Shown one piece after another: positions 35,793 to 45,399 of a stretch of DNA of 58,944 nucleotides. Within the stretch, counting starts at the first letter, position 1; each line of letters starts with the position of its first letter. The notes beneath the pieces were generated by a model. It was not told the origin of the DNA, did no database searches, and saw nothing but the letters and a program-made list of their open reading frames with translations. Both the position numbers and the translations under genes were made by a program. This stretch comes from Myxococcales bacterium (GTDB taxonomy: Bacteria; Myxococcota_A; Polyangia; Polyangiales; Polyangiaceae), in assembly GCA_025355005.1 (NCBI GenBank), contig JANXLV010000134.1, forward strand, positions 1 through 58,944, in the 5' to 3' direction.

Positions 35793-36689
35793 ATGCGCCT
35801 GCTCGCCTCCACTCTCCTCGCTGTCTTTTGCCTTGGCTTCGGCCTGCTCGCCTGCGGCTCCGACGCAGCGTCCGATGGTACCAGCGCCTCGGCTACGGAC
35901 CCCGCTGCGGTGGATGGAGCCGACGCCGGCTCGGGCACCACCGACCCGCCCGTGGGGATGGGAACGGACGCGGGCCACGCGAAGGACGCCATGTCTGACG
36001 CGTCAGGCCCCACGTGCCTGGAGAAGCTCACCACCCTTGGCGTTCCGTGGAAGGCCACCGCGGCGCGCGGCGTCGTGGACGCCGTTTTCGTGAAGGATCG
36101 CATCAACGGCGTGCTCTTCGCGCTCGAAGAGACCACCACGCCTGCCTCTGATCCCATGGCGTGCGAGTTCGTGCTCGCGCTCCACCACTTCGCCGACTTC
36201 CTGAAGACGCTCAACATCGATCACGTCGGCACGCTCGGCTCGTACTGCTATCGCTGCTGCTGCGCGTGGAGCACCACGAACGACTGCCGCGGCCTGAACG
36301 ATCCGGAGCCCATGTGCGGCGCGAACGGCTACTCGAACCACTCGTGGGGTCGCGCCATCGACGTGCGTTACGTCTACACGAAGGCCGGCAAGCGCTACGA
36401 CATCAACGATCCGAAGACGTTCGTCATGAACACGAGCACCACGTCCTCCACCTGCACGGCCGCTGCCACGCAGACAGGTGATAGCAAGTTCCTCTACGAC
36501 CTCGTGTGCGGGGCTGCGCAGGCGCAGGTCTTCTCCACGCTGCTCACGCCGAACTTCAACTCGGCGCACCGCAATCACTTCCACCTCGACATCGGCCAGT
36601 CCGGACCGCCCAAGGGCTTCTCCGTACAGAGCCGTCGCCTGCGCATCGACGTGGCGGATGGATACGACAACAGCTGCGGCGACGAATAG
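35793..36689 (+). CDS. Lipoprotein with extensin-like/M15 peptidase domain
   Basis: 298 residues. Lipobox LLAC and an Ala/Asp/Thr-rich linker are followed by a domain with the M15/LAS zinc-peptidase ligands: HSWGRAID (His 183, Asp 190; H-x6-D) and HFHLD (His 262, His 264; HxH). This fold is shared by D-Ala-D-Ala/D-Ala-D-Ser carboxypeptidases and the extensin-like family. Extra Cys (CYRCCCAW) are unusual for the family and may form disulfides. It is probably a peptidoglycan peptidase at the cell surface. Confidence 0.8.
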   Translation: MRLLASTLLAVFCLGFGLLACGSDAASDGTSASATDPAAVDGADAGSGTTDPPVGMGTDAGHAKDAMSDASGPTCLEKLTTLGVPWKATAARGVVDAVFVKDRINGVLFALEETTTPASDPMACEFVLALHHFADFLKTLNIDHVGTLGSYCYRCCCAWSTTNDCRGLNDPEPMCGANGYSNHSWGRAIDVRYVYTKAGKRYDINDPKTFVMNTSTTSSTCTAAATQTGDSKFLYDLVCGAAQAQVFSTLLTPNFNSAHRNHFHLDIGQSGPPKGFSVQSRRLRIDVADGYDNSCGDE

Positions 36690-36812
36690 GCGTTTTGCGG
36701 CGACGGCTTTTGCGTGAAGGCGCGATCTAGCCGTGATGACGGCGTGATGAACGCACGATGAAGGCTGAATTTTCCGCGTAGGCCGAGGCACGCCGCTTGC
36801 TCGTTCTCCTGC

Positions 36813-37508
36813 ATGGCGAGCGGTGGAAGCATGCGAGGAGGCGTGAGGGGAGTCGTGGTCGCAGCGCTCATCGGAGCGGCGGTGTGCGGCAGTGGCAGCG
36901 CGCTCGCGGACGATCCGCCACGTCCCGCCGCGAACCCGTTCGTGCTCCACATCCCGGTGTGCTCGGCGACCGACATGATGATCGCCGACCTCGATCAGAT
37001 CGATGGAGAGCGCGGCTTCGGTCGCGGTGGAGCGGTGGTCACCGCGATCGAGGAGCTCGTGCGGCAGTCGAGCGCGGCACCGTCCAGGGGCGTCGCTGAT
37101 CTCGAGCTGGTTGTCCGCACTGACGGCACGCAGACGCTCAAGGTGCTGTGGGCTGCGCGGCAGCGGAGCGACTGGGAGTCGTTCGCCACGGGAGTCGAGC
37201 ACCTGGTCACGAAGGAGCAAGTGCGGATCCCCGAGAGATCGCTCGGGATGACCATCGTGGTGCGCGTGGACGCGCGGCAGGAGTTCCCGGACGGCTGCCC
37301 CGTCGGGACGCGCGGCGAGCCGGAGGCCTTCGATGGCGCGCATCCGGTGGGATGTGGCACGCGCGCGGTCGCTGCGCCATCGTATGGCCGGACGTGCGGC
37401 CGTCGTCGTCGTTCCGCCGAAGCACTCACCCGTGTGGTGCACGCTCGCATCATGAGCGAGGCACGCATTCCGGATCCCGCGCAGCCCACACAACGAACGA
37501 AAAGCTAG
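36813..37508 (+). CDS. Secreted hypothetical protein
   Basis: 231 residues with a signal peptide ending SALA. The mature part has no recognised domain; four Cys (PVCSAT, DGCPVG, VGCGTRA, RTCGRRRR) might form disulfides. The C-terminal 50 residues are Arg-rich. A second ATG six codons in is possible. The function is unknown. Confidence 0.6.
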   Translation: MASGGSMRGGVRGVVVAALIGAAVCGSGSALADDPPRPAANPFVLHIPVCSATDMMIADLDQIDGERGFGRGGAVVTAIEELVRQSSAAPSRGVADLELVVRTDGTQTLKVLWAARQRSDWESFATGVEHLVTKEQVRIPERSLGMTIVVRVDARQEFPDGCPVGTRGEPEAFDGAHPVGCGTRAVAAPSYGRTCGRRRRSAEALTRVVHARIMSEARIPDPAQPTQRTKS

Positions 37509-37521
37509 GTATCCTCCGCGC

Positions 37522-38610
37522 GTGCGTCGCGCGTTGCCTCTCCTTGGTCTCGTTGTCGCTCTCGGCTCGTGCAAGAGCATGTGCGGCGCGTCGGGCGAAG
37601 GCGCGTCGTCTGGGCCTGCTGCCGTGCCCGCCGCCGATCGAAAAGCGCCGGTGCATCTCGTCGGTCGCTTCTTCGGGAAGGACGCGGACGGCGTGACGTT
37701 CACGTATCCGAGCGCGCAGCTCCGCGCTCGCTTCTCCGGAACCAGTCTGGTCGCGAGGCTCACGGACCCACAGGGGCAGAATCAGTTCTCCGTCATCGTC
37801 GACGGCGCACCGCCCACGCTCCTCAAGATGAACCCGGTGCAGCGCGAATACACGGTCGCGTCGGGCCTCGCGCCGGGCGAGCACGACATCGCGATCGTTC
37901 GCCGTACCGAGACGTGGTTCGGCGCCACGCGGTTTGGGGGGTTCATCGTGGAGCCAGGCGGCGCGCTGGTCGAGACGAAGGAGCCGTACGCGCGCACCAT
38001 CGAGATCGTCGGCGACTCGATCTCGTGTGGGTACGGCGTGCACGGCACGAGCGCGAGCTGCTCGTTCTCGCCGGAGACGGAGGACTCCACCGTCACGTAC
38101 GGCGCGCTCACCGCCGCCACGTTCGGCGCCGCGCACGTGGACCTCTGCTGGTCCGGCCGCGGCCTGCTCCGCAACAACGACGGCTCCACCACGGACACCA
38201 TGCCGGAGCTCTACGACCGCGACTGGGACGCGCCGCGATATGCGGCCGACGTGGTCGTCGTCAACCTCGGCACCAACGACTACTTCGCAGGCAGCGATCC
38301 AGGCGCGCCGTTCGAGACCGCGTACCTCGAGTTCTTGAAGAGGCTGCGCGTGGTCCATCCGGGCGCGTTCGTGATCTGCGGCATCGGCTCCATGCTCACC
38401 GGCGCGGAGGCGGCCGGCGCGCGCGCGCACGTGGAGCGCGTGGTGCGCGCCATCAACAAGGACGGCGACGCCAAGGTCGCGTTCGTCGACTGGCCACCTC
38501 AGGACCCTGCGGATGGTGTGGGATGCGGCAACCACCCGAACGAGAAGACGCAGAAAAAGATGGCCGCTGTGCTCACCGCAAGGGTGAAGGAGCTGCTGCC
38601 CGCCTGGTAG
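37522..38610 (+). CDS. CE2-like SGNH-hydrolase lipoprotein
   Basis: 362 residues. Lipobox LGSC (GTG start) is followed by a jelly-roll-like N-terminal domain (about 45-150) and an SGNH hydrolase domain. Motifs: GDSISCG (Ser 166), NLGTNDY (Asn 252) and the block V DGVGCGNHPN with the catalytic His 338. The N-terminal beta-sandwich plus SGNH domain is the architecture of carbohydrate esterase family 2 (acetyl-xylan/glucomannan deacetylases). A polysaccharide O-acetyl esterase at the cell surface is the likely role. Confidence 0.82.
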   Translation: MRRALPLLGLVVALGSCKSMCGASGEGASSGPAAVPAADRKAPVHLVGRFFGKDADGVTFTYPSAQLRARFSGTSLVARLTDPQGQNQFSVIVDGAPPTLLKMNPVQREYTVASGLAPGEHDIAIVRRTETWFGATRFGGFIVEPGGALVETKEPYARTIEIVGDSISCGYGVHGTSASCSFSPETEDSTVTYGALTAATFGAAHVDLCWSGRGLLRNNDGSTTDTMPELYDRDWDAPRYAADVVVVNLGTNDYFAGSDPGAPFETAYLEFLKRLRVVHPGAFVICGIGSMLTGAEAAGARAHVERVVRAINKDGDAKVAFVDWPPQDPADGVGCGNHPNEKTQKKMAAVLTARVKELLPAW

Positions 38611-38683
38611 GGGACTGTAGGGCTACGCTGTTTCCAGCCCGTGCAGTAGGGCGCTTCGGTGGCCGGCCCTCTGCTATTATTCC

Positions 38684-40771
38684 ATGATGCGACATTCCAT
38701 TCGCGCGCTGTTGTTCGGGTCCGTCATGGTTGCCGCGGCGATCGCCGCCGCGTGTGGCAGCTCAAGTGACAGCACGTTCGGCGAAGGCGCTGGCGACGGC
38801 GGCGACGAGTCGACAGGGCCGCAGCCGTGCGTGACGGGCTTCGGTGGTGGATGCAGCGACGGTGGCGGGAACGGCGAGGGCGGCATCCTCACCGTCACCG
38901 CGCTCGCGTTCGATCCTCCGACCACGACTCTCACGCTGGACGGCATCAACCCCGGCCTCGCGAAGTACACGCTGAAGGCCACGTTCCCGAACGGCACCAC
39001 GGGCATCGTCACTGCGCAGTCGCTGCAGTTCGACCGGCCCGACGTCGCCACCCTGGTCCCTGGCTCGCCCGTGGGCCTGAACGCCGCCGGGCAGTTCGCA
39101 GGTACGGGTACTCTGCACGGAGTTTACGGAGGTCGCGAGGCCACGGCCACGCTCACTGTCCTGGTCCACGCGAAGAGCGTGATGAGCGGCGTGGACCCCG
39201 CCGCGGTGATCGGCCTCGACGCCGCAGGCCTTGGCGCCGACACCAAGGTCACGTCGCTCCTCTATCCGTATGACCTCACCGTGTTCCCGCTCGGCCTCGC
39301 GTCGCCGCTCCTCATGTGGACCGCGCCCAACACGACCGACACGTACAAGATCCACGTCGAGGAGAAGAACTACACGTTCGACACCTACGCGGTGCCCGCA
39401 AAATCCGGCCAGCTTCGCATGGACCAGACGATGTGGGATCGGGTCACCGCGTCCAACACCGGCGATCCGCTGAAGGTCATGCTGTCACGCTGGGACTCCG
39501 CGTCGAAGACCGCGTTTGCGTCCGCAGCGGAGTCATGGACCGTGGCGCCCGCCAGCCTGCGCGGCGCCATCTACTACTGGACGACCAGCACCGGCGGTCA
39601 CATGTCGCGCATTCGGCCCGGCACTGGCGCGCTCCCCGAGCAGCTGAACGGCGGCAAGTGCATGGGCTGCCACGCCGTGAGCGCGGACGGCACCACGCTC
39701 GTCGCTGCCGTCGAGGGCGAAGGCTCCACCGACAATGGCGATCAGCGCGGCTGGGTCTCGTACGACCTGCCCGACGCGTCCATCCGCAAGGAACCGCACC
39801 TCTTCGGCGGCAACGTCGCCGTCAATCCGAACGGTAAATACACGGTGTTCGGCACCACGCCGCTCCGCATCGCGGACACCGTCACCGGTGTCGAGAACAT
39901 GGACGCGGGCCTCGCGATCGCGCTCGACCCCGGCATGAACACGCTCGCGCATCCCGCGTTCTCGCCGGATGGAAAGAAGTTCGCCGCGGTCCAGTCGAGC
40001 AACAACTGGTACACGTGGCAGGCCAGCAAGCTGATGGTGTTCGCGTTCGACGAGAAGTCACAGACGTTCTCTGGCGCAGCGCCGCTCGCGGCCAGCGCGG
40101 ACTTCGGCGTCGGCCAGCAGGCCATTGCGTATCCGAGCTTCTCGCCGGACTCCGCGTTCCTCGCGTTCCACGTGGGCGATCACGCGAGCGGCTGCAGCAC
40201 GTCTTGCGACAACAACGAGACCGGCATCTCCGCCATCTACCTGCAGCCGAGCGCGGGCGGCGCGTCCGTGCGTCTCGCGAACCTCACGGACTCCCCGCCG
40301 AACGTCGCGGACAAGAACCTCGCGTTCGAGCCCACGTTCAACCCCATCGAGCGCGGCGGCTATTTCTGGGTCGTCTTCACCAGCATGCGCGACTGGGGCA
40401 ACGAGATCACCGGCACCGCCAACAACGGCAAGAAGCGCCTGTGGGTCGGCGCGATCAACAAGGCCTCGGGCGGCATGGACCCGAGCCACCCGGCCTTCTA
40501 CCTGGAGGGCCAGGAGGAGACCACGACCAACATGCGCGGCTTCTGGGCGCTCGCCGCGTGCACGCAGACACCGAAGGCGGGCGCGGGCGGCGGGACGTGC
40601 GCCGCGGGCTTCGAGTGCTGCTCGGGCTTCTGCGACAAGGGCTCGTGCGTGGACACGGGCATGCTCGCGTGCGCCGGGCTCGGCGGCAGCTGCAAGGTCG
40701 CCGCGGACTGCTGCAACAGCGACATCGTCGTGTGCTCGAACGGGATGTGCAAGGCCAACGGCCCCAAGTAG
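38684..40771 (+). CDS. TolB-propeller lipoprotein with a c-haem motif and Cys-rich tail
   Basis: 695 residues. Lipobox AAAC and an Asp/Gly linker lead to an Ig-like region (about 70-165). A single CMGCH haem-c attachment motif (326-330) precedes TolB-like beta-propeller blades (HPAFSPDGKKFAAVQ, YPSFSPDSAFLAFH). The C-terminus is a knottin-like Cys-rich stretch (CAAGFECCSGFCDKGSC and CKVAADCCNS). This layout is common in myxobacterial surface proteins. The haem motif with a propeller suggests an electron-transfer or sensor role, but no partner is apparent. Confidence 0.78.
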   Translation: MMRHSIRALLFGSVMVAAAIAAACGSSSDSTFGEGAGDGGDESTGPQPCVTGFGGGCSDGGGNGEGGILTVTALAFDPPTTTLTLDGINPGLAKYTLKATFPNGTTGIVTAQSLQFDRPDVATLVPGSPVGLNAAGQFAGTGTLHGVYGGREATATLTVLVHAKSVMSGVDPAAVIGLDAAGLGADTKVTSLLYPYDLTVFPLGLASPLLMWTAPNTTDTYKIHVEEKNYTFDTYAVPAKSGQLRMDQTMWDRVTASNTGDPLKVMLSRWDSASKTAFASAAESWTVAPASLRGAIYYWTTSTGGHMSRIRPGTGALPEQLNGGKCMGCHAVSADGTTLVAAVEGEGSTDNGDQRGWVSYDLPDASIRKEPHLFGGNVAVNPNGKYTVFGTTPLRIADTVTGVENMDAGLAIALDPGMNTLAHPAFSPDGKKFAAVQSSNNWYTWQASKLMVFAFDEKSQTFSGAAPLAASADFGVGQQAIAYPSFSPDSAFLAFHVGDHASGCSTSCDNNETGISAIYLQPSAGGASVRLANLTDSPPNVADKNLAFEPTFNPIERGGYFWVVFTSMRDWGNEITGTANNGKKRLWVGAINKASGGMDPSHPAFYLEGQEETTTNMRGFWALAACTQTPKAGAGGGTCAAGFECCSGFCDKGSCVDTGMLACAGLGGSCKVAADCCNSDIVVCSNGMCKANGPK

Positions 40772-40917
40772 CCGCGGCGAGGAGAAGGCGCAGGCGATCG
40801 AGCGCAGCGGCTCGCCCCGCGTGCCGGAGTGCACGGGCGTTTGGTCGCGCAGCCGCTGAGCACCTGGTCTACCCAAATTGTGAAATCTGGGACTTTTGAA
40901 GGTACCAGGGTTGAGGC

Positions 40918-41559
40918 ATGCTCCGGCCCATGCAGCAGCTCGAGGTTCCCACGCTGGTTGGTCGTCATGTGAAGCTCGCGCCGCTGTTGCATGCGCACGC
41001 GGAGGCGCTCGTGGCTTGTGCGAACGAGTCGCGAACAACCTACGGGTGGACGCCTGTCCCCAGCACGAAGGCGGCGATGGATGCGTACATCGACACGGCG
41101 TTCACGCAGCAGTACGGGCGCGCGATGCCGTTCGTGGTGCGGGATGCGCAGGGCGTGATCGTGGGGACGACGCGCTACATGTTCATCGAGGAGTGGCGCT
41201 GGTCGACCGCACCGGCGGCGCCTCTGCCGAACGGCCCCGACGCCCTGGAGATCGGCGCCACATGGTACGCGGAGCGCGTGCAACGGACGCCAGTCAACAC
41301 GGAGGCGAAGCTGCTCCTCTGCACGCACGCGTTCGAGCAATGGCGCGTGCGCCGTGTGACGTGGAAGACGGATGAGCGAAACGCGCGCTCCCGCGCCGCC
41401 ATCGAGCGCCTTGGAGCTACGCTCGACGGAGTCTTGCGCGCGCACTGGCCAGGCGCAGACGGCAAGGTGCGCAACACGGCGTTCTACTCGATGCTCGCAG
41501 ACGAGTGGCCGGTGGCGCGGCGCATGCTCGAGGAGAAGCTCGCGCGGCCCATTGCCTGA
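40918..41559 (+). CDS. GNAT-family acetyltransferase (RimJ/RimL type)
   Basis: 213 residues. The ordering VPTLVGRHVKLAPLLHAHAEAL, IVGTTRYM, DALEIGATWYAERVQRTPVNTE, LLLCTHAFEQWRVRRVTWKTDERNARSRAAIERLGA is typical of RimJ/RimL-like N-acetyltransferases. Its substrate may be a ribosomal protein, antibiotic or amino acid, but none is indicated. An internal ATG four codons in is an equally good start. It reads alone, convergent with the hybrid kinase. Confidence 0.87.
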   Translation: MLRPMQQLEVPTLVGRHVKLAPLLHAHAEALVACANESRTTYGWTPVPSTKAAMDAYIDTAFTQQYGRAMPFVVRDAQGVIVGTTRYMFIEEWRWSTAPAAPLPNGPDALEIGATWYAERVQRTPVNTEAKLLLCTHAFEQWRVRRVTWKTDERNARSRAAIERLGATLDGVLRAHWPGADGKVRNTAFYSMLADEWPVARRMLEEKLARPIA

Positions 41560-41588
41560 CGCCAAGGTCGGTTGAACCTACATACGTG

Positions 41589-43292
41589 TCACAGGATGGA
41601 GACCGCTGCGTCGCCGTCGAGCTCTGTGCGGATCGCGCGTAGCAGGCGCTCGGGATCGTATGGCTTCGGCAAGAACGCCACGCGCTGATCGCGGAGCAGA
41701 TCGCTGATGTTCGCGTCTGCTGGGTATCCGCTCGAGACGAGGAGCGCCGTGAGCGGATAGAGGTCGCGGATCTTCCCGATGGTCTCGGCGGCGGGAAGCC
41801 CGGGCATGACCACGTCCAGGAGGACCAGCGAGAACTTCATGGTGGCGAGGGTGTCGAGCACCTCCTGTCCGTTGCGCACGAGCACGACCTCGTAGCCCGC
41901 GCGCTCCAGGATCAGCTGCACCACGTAGCGGACGCCGGGGTCGTCCTCACCGACCAGGATGCGCTCTGTGCCGCCCGTGGCCGCGCGCTCGATCTTGGTG
42001 CCCGCGACCCGCGCCGCGCGTGCGAGCTGCGGAAGGTACATCCTGAAGGTGGTCCCGACGCCGAGCTCGCTCTCGCAGTGCAGCATGCCGCCGCGCTGCT
42101 GCACGATGCCGTGCGCGACGGCGAGCCCAAGGCCGGTCCCCGCGAACTCGCCCTTGGTCGTGAAGAAGGGCTCGTAGATGCGGTCCATCTGGTCCTTCGA
42201 GATGCCCACGCCCGTATCACTGACGCTCACGAGCAGGTAACGGCCGGGCACGGCCCACGGGTGCGTCTCTCGAAACGCGCCGTTGATGAGGACCAGCTCC
42301 GCCTCGATGTTGATCTTGCCGCCCTTCGGCATGGCGTCCCGCGCGTTCAGGCACAGGTTCATGATCACCTGATCGAGCTGGGTCGGGTCGGCCTCGACCA
42401 GCACGCCCAGCGCGGGGGCGATCAGATCGATCACGATCGTGGACGGGATCACGCGGCGAAGCAGCGGCACCAGGTTGGAAAGGAGCTCGACGGGGTCCAC
42501 GTCCTGGAGCGAGAGCTGCTGCGCGCGGCTCATGGCAAGGAGCTGTTTCGTGAGCGCCTGTGCGCGGTCCGCCGCGTCCGTGATCCCGTCCAGGTACTCC
42601 CTGACCTCCGCGAGATCGGTCGCGGTGCGCGCCATGCTCGTGGAGGCCACGATCACGGTGATGAGGTTGTTGAAGTCGTGCGCGACGCCTCCCGCGAGAA
42701 CGCCGATGCTGTCCATGCGCTGGATCCGCGCGAGCTTCCGCTCGATCTCCAGGCGCTCACCCGCGGCCTGCCGCGTCCGCTCGTCGAGACGAAGGCGGCT
42801 CGCGGCCACGGAGATGAATGCGGAGATCGACGTCAGGTAGGCGAGCACCTCCGGGGTCGGCGGAAGCACGGGCTCATCACCGAAGGTGCCCATACCCAGC
42901 ACTGCGAAGGCCTTGTCCACGATGGCGAGCGGAACGTTCACGATGGTGCGATTGCCCATCGCCGCCACGATCGCCTTGTTCGTCCGCGGGTCCGTTCGAG
43001 CGTCCTCCACCACGACGATGTGGTTGCCGCGAAAGAGCTCCTCGAGCATCGGATCGCCATCGATCGGAAATAGCGCCGACGTGGACTGGCTCGAGATACC
43101 TTGCTCCGTGACCAGCCGGAACGACCTGGACTCCACGGTATCCGTCACGCATAGCCAGCAATGCTGGTAGCCAGTCGCCCGCGCGAGCTCTGGCTGGAGG
43201 ATCTCGAGGAGCTCATTGAAGCTTCGAGCCCGTTGTAGCTCACGAGCGAGTTCGAACAGGCCAACCCCCGACATCGGCTCGGAGTTTCGCAC
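41589..43292 (-). CDS. Hybrid histidine kinase with GAF input and C-terminal receiver
   Basis: 567 residues, cytosolic. The GAF domain spans about 10-165, followed by the HisKA H-box GGVAHDFNNLI (His 205), the HATPase N-box (Asn 312/316), G1 DTGVGI and G2 GTGLGLAV. The receiver domain ends the protein, with phosphoacceptor Asp 493 (LVLLDVVMP). This is a phosphorelay hybrid kinase; a separate Hpt and output regulator must be elsewhere. The GAF ligand is unknown. There is no transmembrane helix. Confidence 0.92.
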   Translation of the reverse strand: MRNSEPMSGVGLFELARELQRARSFNELLEILQPELARATGYQHCWLCVTDTVESRSFRLVTEQGISSQSTSALFPIDGDPMLEELFRGNHIVVVEDARTDPRTNKAIVAAMGNRTIVNVPLAIVDKAFAVLGMGTFGDEPVLPPTPEVLAYLTSISAFISVAASRLRLDERTRQAAGERLEIERKLARIQRMDSIGVLAGGVAHDFNNLITVIVASTSMARTATDLAEVREYLDGITDAADRAQALTKQLLAMSRAQQLSLQDVDPVELLSNLVPLLRRVIPSTIVIDLIAPALGVLVEADPTQLDQVIMNLCLNARDAMPKGGKINIEAELVLINGAFRETHPWAVPGRYLLVSVSDTGVGISKDQMDRIYEPFFTTKGEFAGTGLGLAVAHGIVQQRGGMLHCESELGVGTTFRMYLPQLARAARVAGTKIERAATGGTERILVGEDDPGVRYVVQLILERAGYEVVLVRNGQEVLDTLATMKFSLVLLDVVMPGLPAAETIGKIRDLYPLTALLVSSGYPADANISDLLRDQRVAFLPKPYDPERLLRAIRTELDGDAAVSIL

Positions 43293-43353
43293 GCTGGTCA
43301 GCCGCCGTCCACGCTCCCATCGGCGCCGCTGCCCGAGCCACCGGACGAGCCGG

Positions 43354-43761
43354 TCAGCTCTTCTTCTCCCAGCCCAGCTCCTCCAGCGCTCTCACGACCT
43401 GCGGGAGCATCGTCCATTTCACGGACTCGTCTCCGGGTGCACCGTCGCTGAACGACACCAGGATGGCGAGATGGGTCTTCGGCATGAGGCTCAGGTGATC
43501 GCACAGCGCCCTTGCGTAGTTGCCATACTGGTTGTTCACCGCGCTGTGATTCGAGAGGGCGATCTTCGGATGCGCAGCGAGCTCGCCGGCCGTGAGCGTG
43601 TGCGCCGGCGCGTGGTAGTGCGCGGTCAGCATCTCCCGGACGACGGAGCGGCCGCCAATGCTGCGCAGCGCGCCCTTGCACGCGAGGATCGCCTTCTTGT
43701 AGACGTCGACGGACGGGAGGTCCGTGGCCGGCAGATTGAAGGCGTCGATAGGCTTCTCCAT
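43354..43761 (-). CDS. 135-residue conserved family protein (copy 2)
   Basis: 135 residues, about 64% identical to the gene at 33509-33916 over its full length with no gaps. Conserved blocks are ACKGALRSIGGRS, TAHYHAPAHTLT, NNQYGNYARALC, ESVKWTMLP and RALEELGW. Differences cluster at the N-terminus and in the segment after ALC. It is behind a hybrid kinase gene, reading in the same direction with a 61 bp gap. The function is unknown, as for copy 1. Confidence 0.72.
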   Translation of the reverse strand: MEKPIDAFNLPATDLPSVDVYKKAILACKGALRSIGGRSVVREMLTAHYHAPAHTLTAGELAAHPKIALSNHSAVNNQYGNYARALCDHLSLMPKTHLAILVSFSDGAPGDESVKWTMLPQVVRALEELGWEKKS

Positions 43762-43853
43762 GACACCACCCTAACACCCCCTCCCACGTTGCCTCATGAA
43801 CGCTTCACGCTCGGTTCATGGCACCTCACGCACAAACACGCACAGTGAGCGCC

Positions 43854-45332
43854 ATGAGAGACGTGTCAAAACGCAGCCTCGGTTTCGCTGTCCTTTTGCT
43901 TGTGGGCGGTGGGGCAGTCACTGGTTGCTCCGGGAGCTCGGGCGATCTCGAGTCCCTCGGCAGCACCAGCCAGGATGAGACCGCCGCGCCTTCGCGGGAG
44001 CCGCCGTTGCCTCCGTTGAACCCGCGGGCTCCGCTCAGCCAGGACGAGATCGATCTCGCGGGACGCCTCCTCGCGGACCAGCCCGATCGGCTGAGGATGC
44101 TCGAGGAGCCGGTCAGCGACGCGGCGCGGCCGACCCCCGATGGCAACTACACGGTCGACGTGCCTGGCCATGACGGACGCGTCGTCACGCGGACCACCAT
44201 GGGCAAATGGTTCGGCTACCGCTCGATCATCTCGGCCGCGAGCCGCCTCGCGAACCCGGAGAACCGCGTGACGCTCTACGCCGTGCTCCGATCGACGACG
44301 ACGCTCCGGGACACGCCAACAGTCGACGCCGCACGAATGCTCTCGAACGATGAGCTCGACGCGCTGATCGACAAGCTCGTCGCCGTCGCCACGCAGCCGG
44401 GCACGATCGCCCTCAAGAACCCTCCTCCTCCTCCTCATGCTTGCAGCAGCGAGACCGGCACGGGCCTCGGCAAAGACAGCACCGTGAACTGTCAGCCGCA
44501 GAGCACGTTCATCAAGGACATCGCATACACGCTCAAGAACGATCTCTCCTGCGTCCGCGATCAGGGCAACCGAGGAACGTGCGCCGCGTTCGCCATCACG
44601 GGCGCGGTCGAGACTTCGTGGCGAGTGAAGCACAATGGCAACTTCCTGAACCTCTCCGAGCAAGGCCTCTATGCGCGCGCGACGCACGGCTGGAACAATA
44701 CCGACTACGGCGACGGCCTCGACGAGGTGGATACGCTCCAGCGGATGATCTCGCACGCGTACCGCTTCGCCTGGGAGTCGAGCTGGGACTACAACGCGTC
44801 GCCGAACAGGACCGACAGCGGGACCTCCTACACGCACTCATGTGACAACTACGTGGAGAAGTGCTCGAACACGACGCACCAGCTGCCCTCGAGCAGCGGC
44901 AGCTGGGTGGACACGACGGTGTCGAGCTCCGCGGTCGGCGTCTCGAGCCTCGTGGCGATTGATCTCAATCCACAGAAGGACCACATGGCCCTTGTCACCG
45001 CGTTGCTCGCGACGAAGATCCCGATCATCCTCGACGTCATGGCTGACGGCGCGCTCACCCACCCCGACGGAAACAACTACGTCGACTGGTACGGCGCCGT
45101 GCCGGTCGGAGCGCACGCGCTCATGCTCGTGGGAACGGTCACCGTCGGCGAGCTCAAGACCTACGGCGCGGGAGCACCCCCGTACCCGTACAACGCGATG
45201 CCCGACTCGTACCGCATCTTCATCATCAGGAACTCCTGGGGCTGCGACTGGGCCGACAACGGCTACGCGCTGGTGAGCCCGCAGTGGATGAAGGCCCGCA
45301 CGTACTCGATGACAGCAGTGATCGCGAACTGA
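43854..45332 (+). CDS. Papain-like (C1) peptidase lipoprotein
   Basis: 492 residues. Lipobox VTGC (Cys 25) leads to a roughly 190-residue N-terminal region and Pro-rich spacer, then a papain-fold domain. Active-site residues are Gln 237 and Cys 243 in VRDQGNRGTCAAFA, His 421 in GAHALMLVG and Asn 460 in RNSWGCDWADNGYALVS. The full C1 triad plus oxyanion Gln is present, so it should be an active cysteine protease attached to the cell surface. The N-terminal region could be a propeptide. The ATG giving MRDVSKRS yields the best signal peptide; one 12 codons upstream is possible. Confidence 0.83.
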   Translation: MRDVSKRSLGFAVLLLVGGGAVTGCSGSSGDLESLGSTSQDETAAPSREPPLPPLNPRAPLSQDEIDLAGRLLADQPDRLRMLEEPVSDAARPTPDGNYTVDVPGHDGRVVTRTTMGKWFGYRSIISAASRLANPENRVTLYAVLRSTTTLRDTPTVDAARMLSNDELDALIDKLVAVATQPGTIALKNPPPPPHACSSETGTGLGKDSTVNCQPQSTFIKDIAYTLKNDLSCVRDQGNRGTCAAFAITGAVETSWRVKHNGNFLNLSEQGLYARATHGWNNTDYGDGLDEVDTLQRMISHAYRFAWESSWDYNASPNRTDSGTSYTHSCDNYVEKCSNTTHQLPSSSGSWVDTTVSSSAVGVSSLVAIDLNPQKDHMALVTALLATKIPIILDVMADGALTHPDGNNYVDWYGAVPVGAHALMLVGTVTVGELKTYGAGAPPYPYNAMPDSYRIFIIRNSWGCDWADNGYALVSPQWMKARTYSMTAVIAN

Positions 45333-45399
45333 GCCCCGGTCCAGTGGATCGATCCCATGACTCTCCACCGGCGACCGTGAGCATGCTAGGAAAAGAGGG

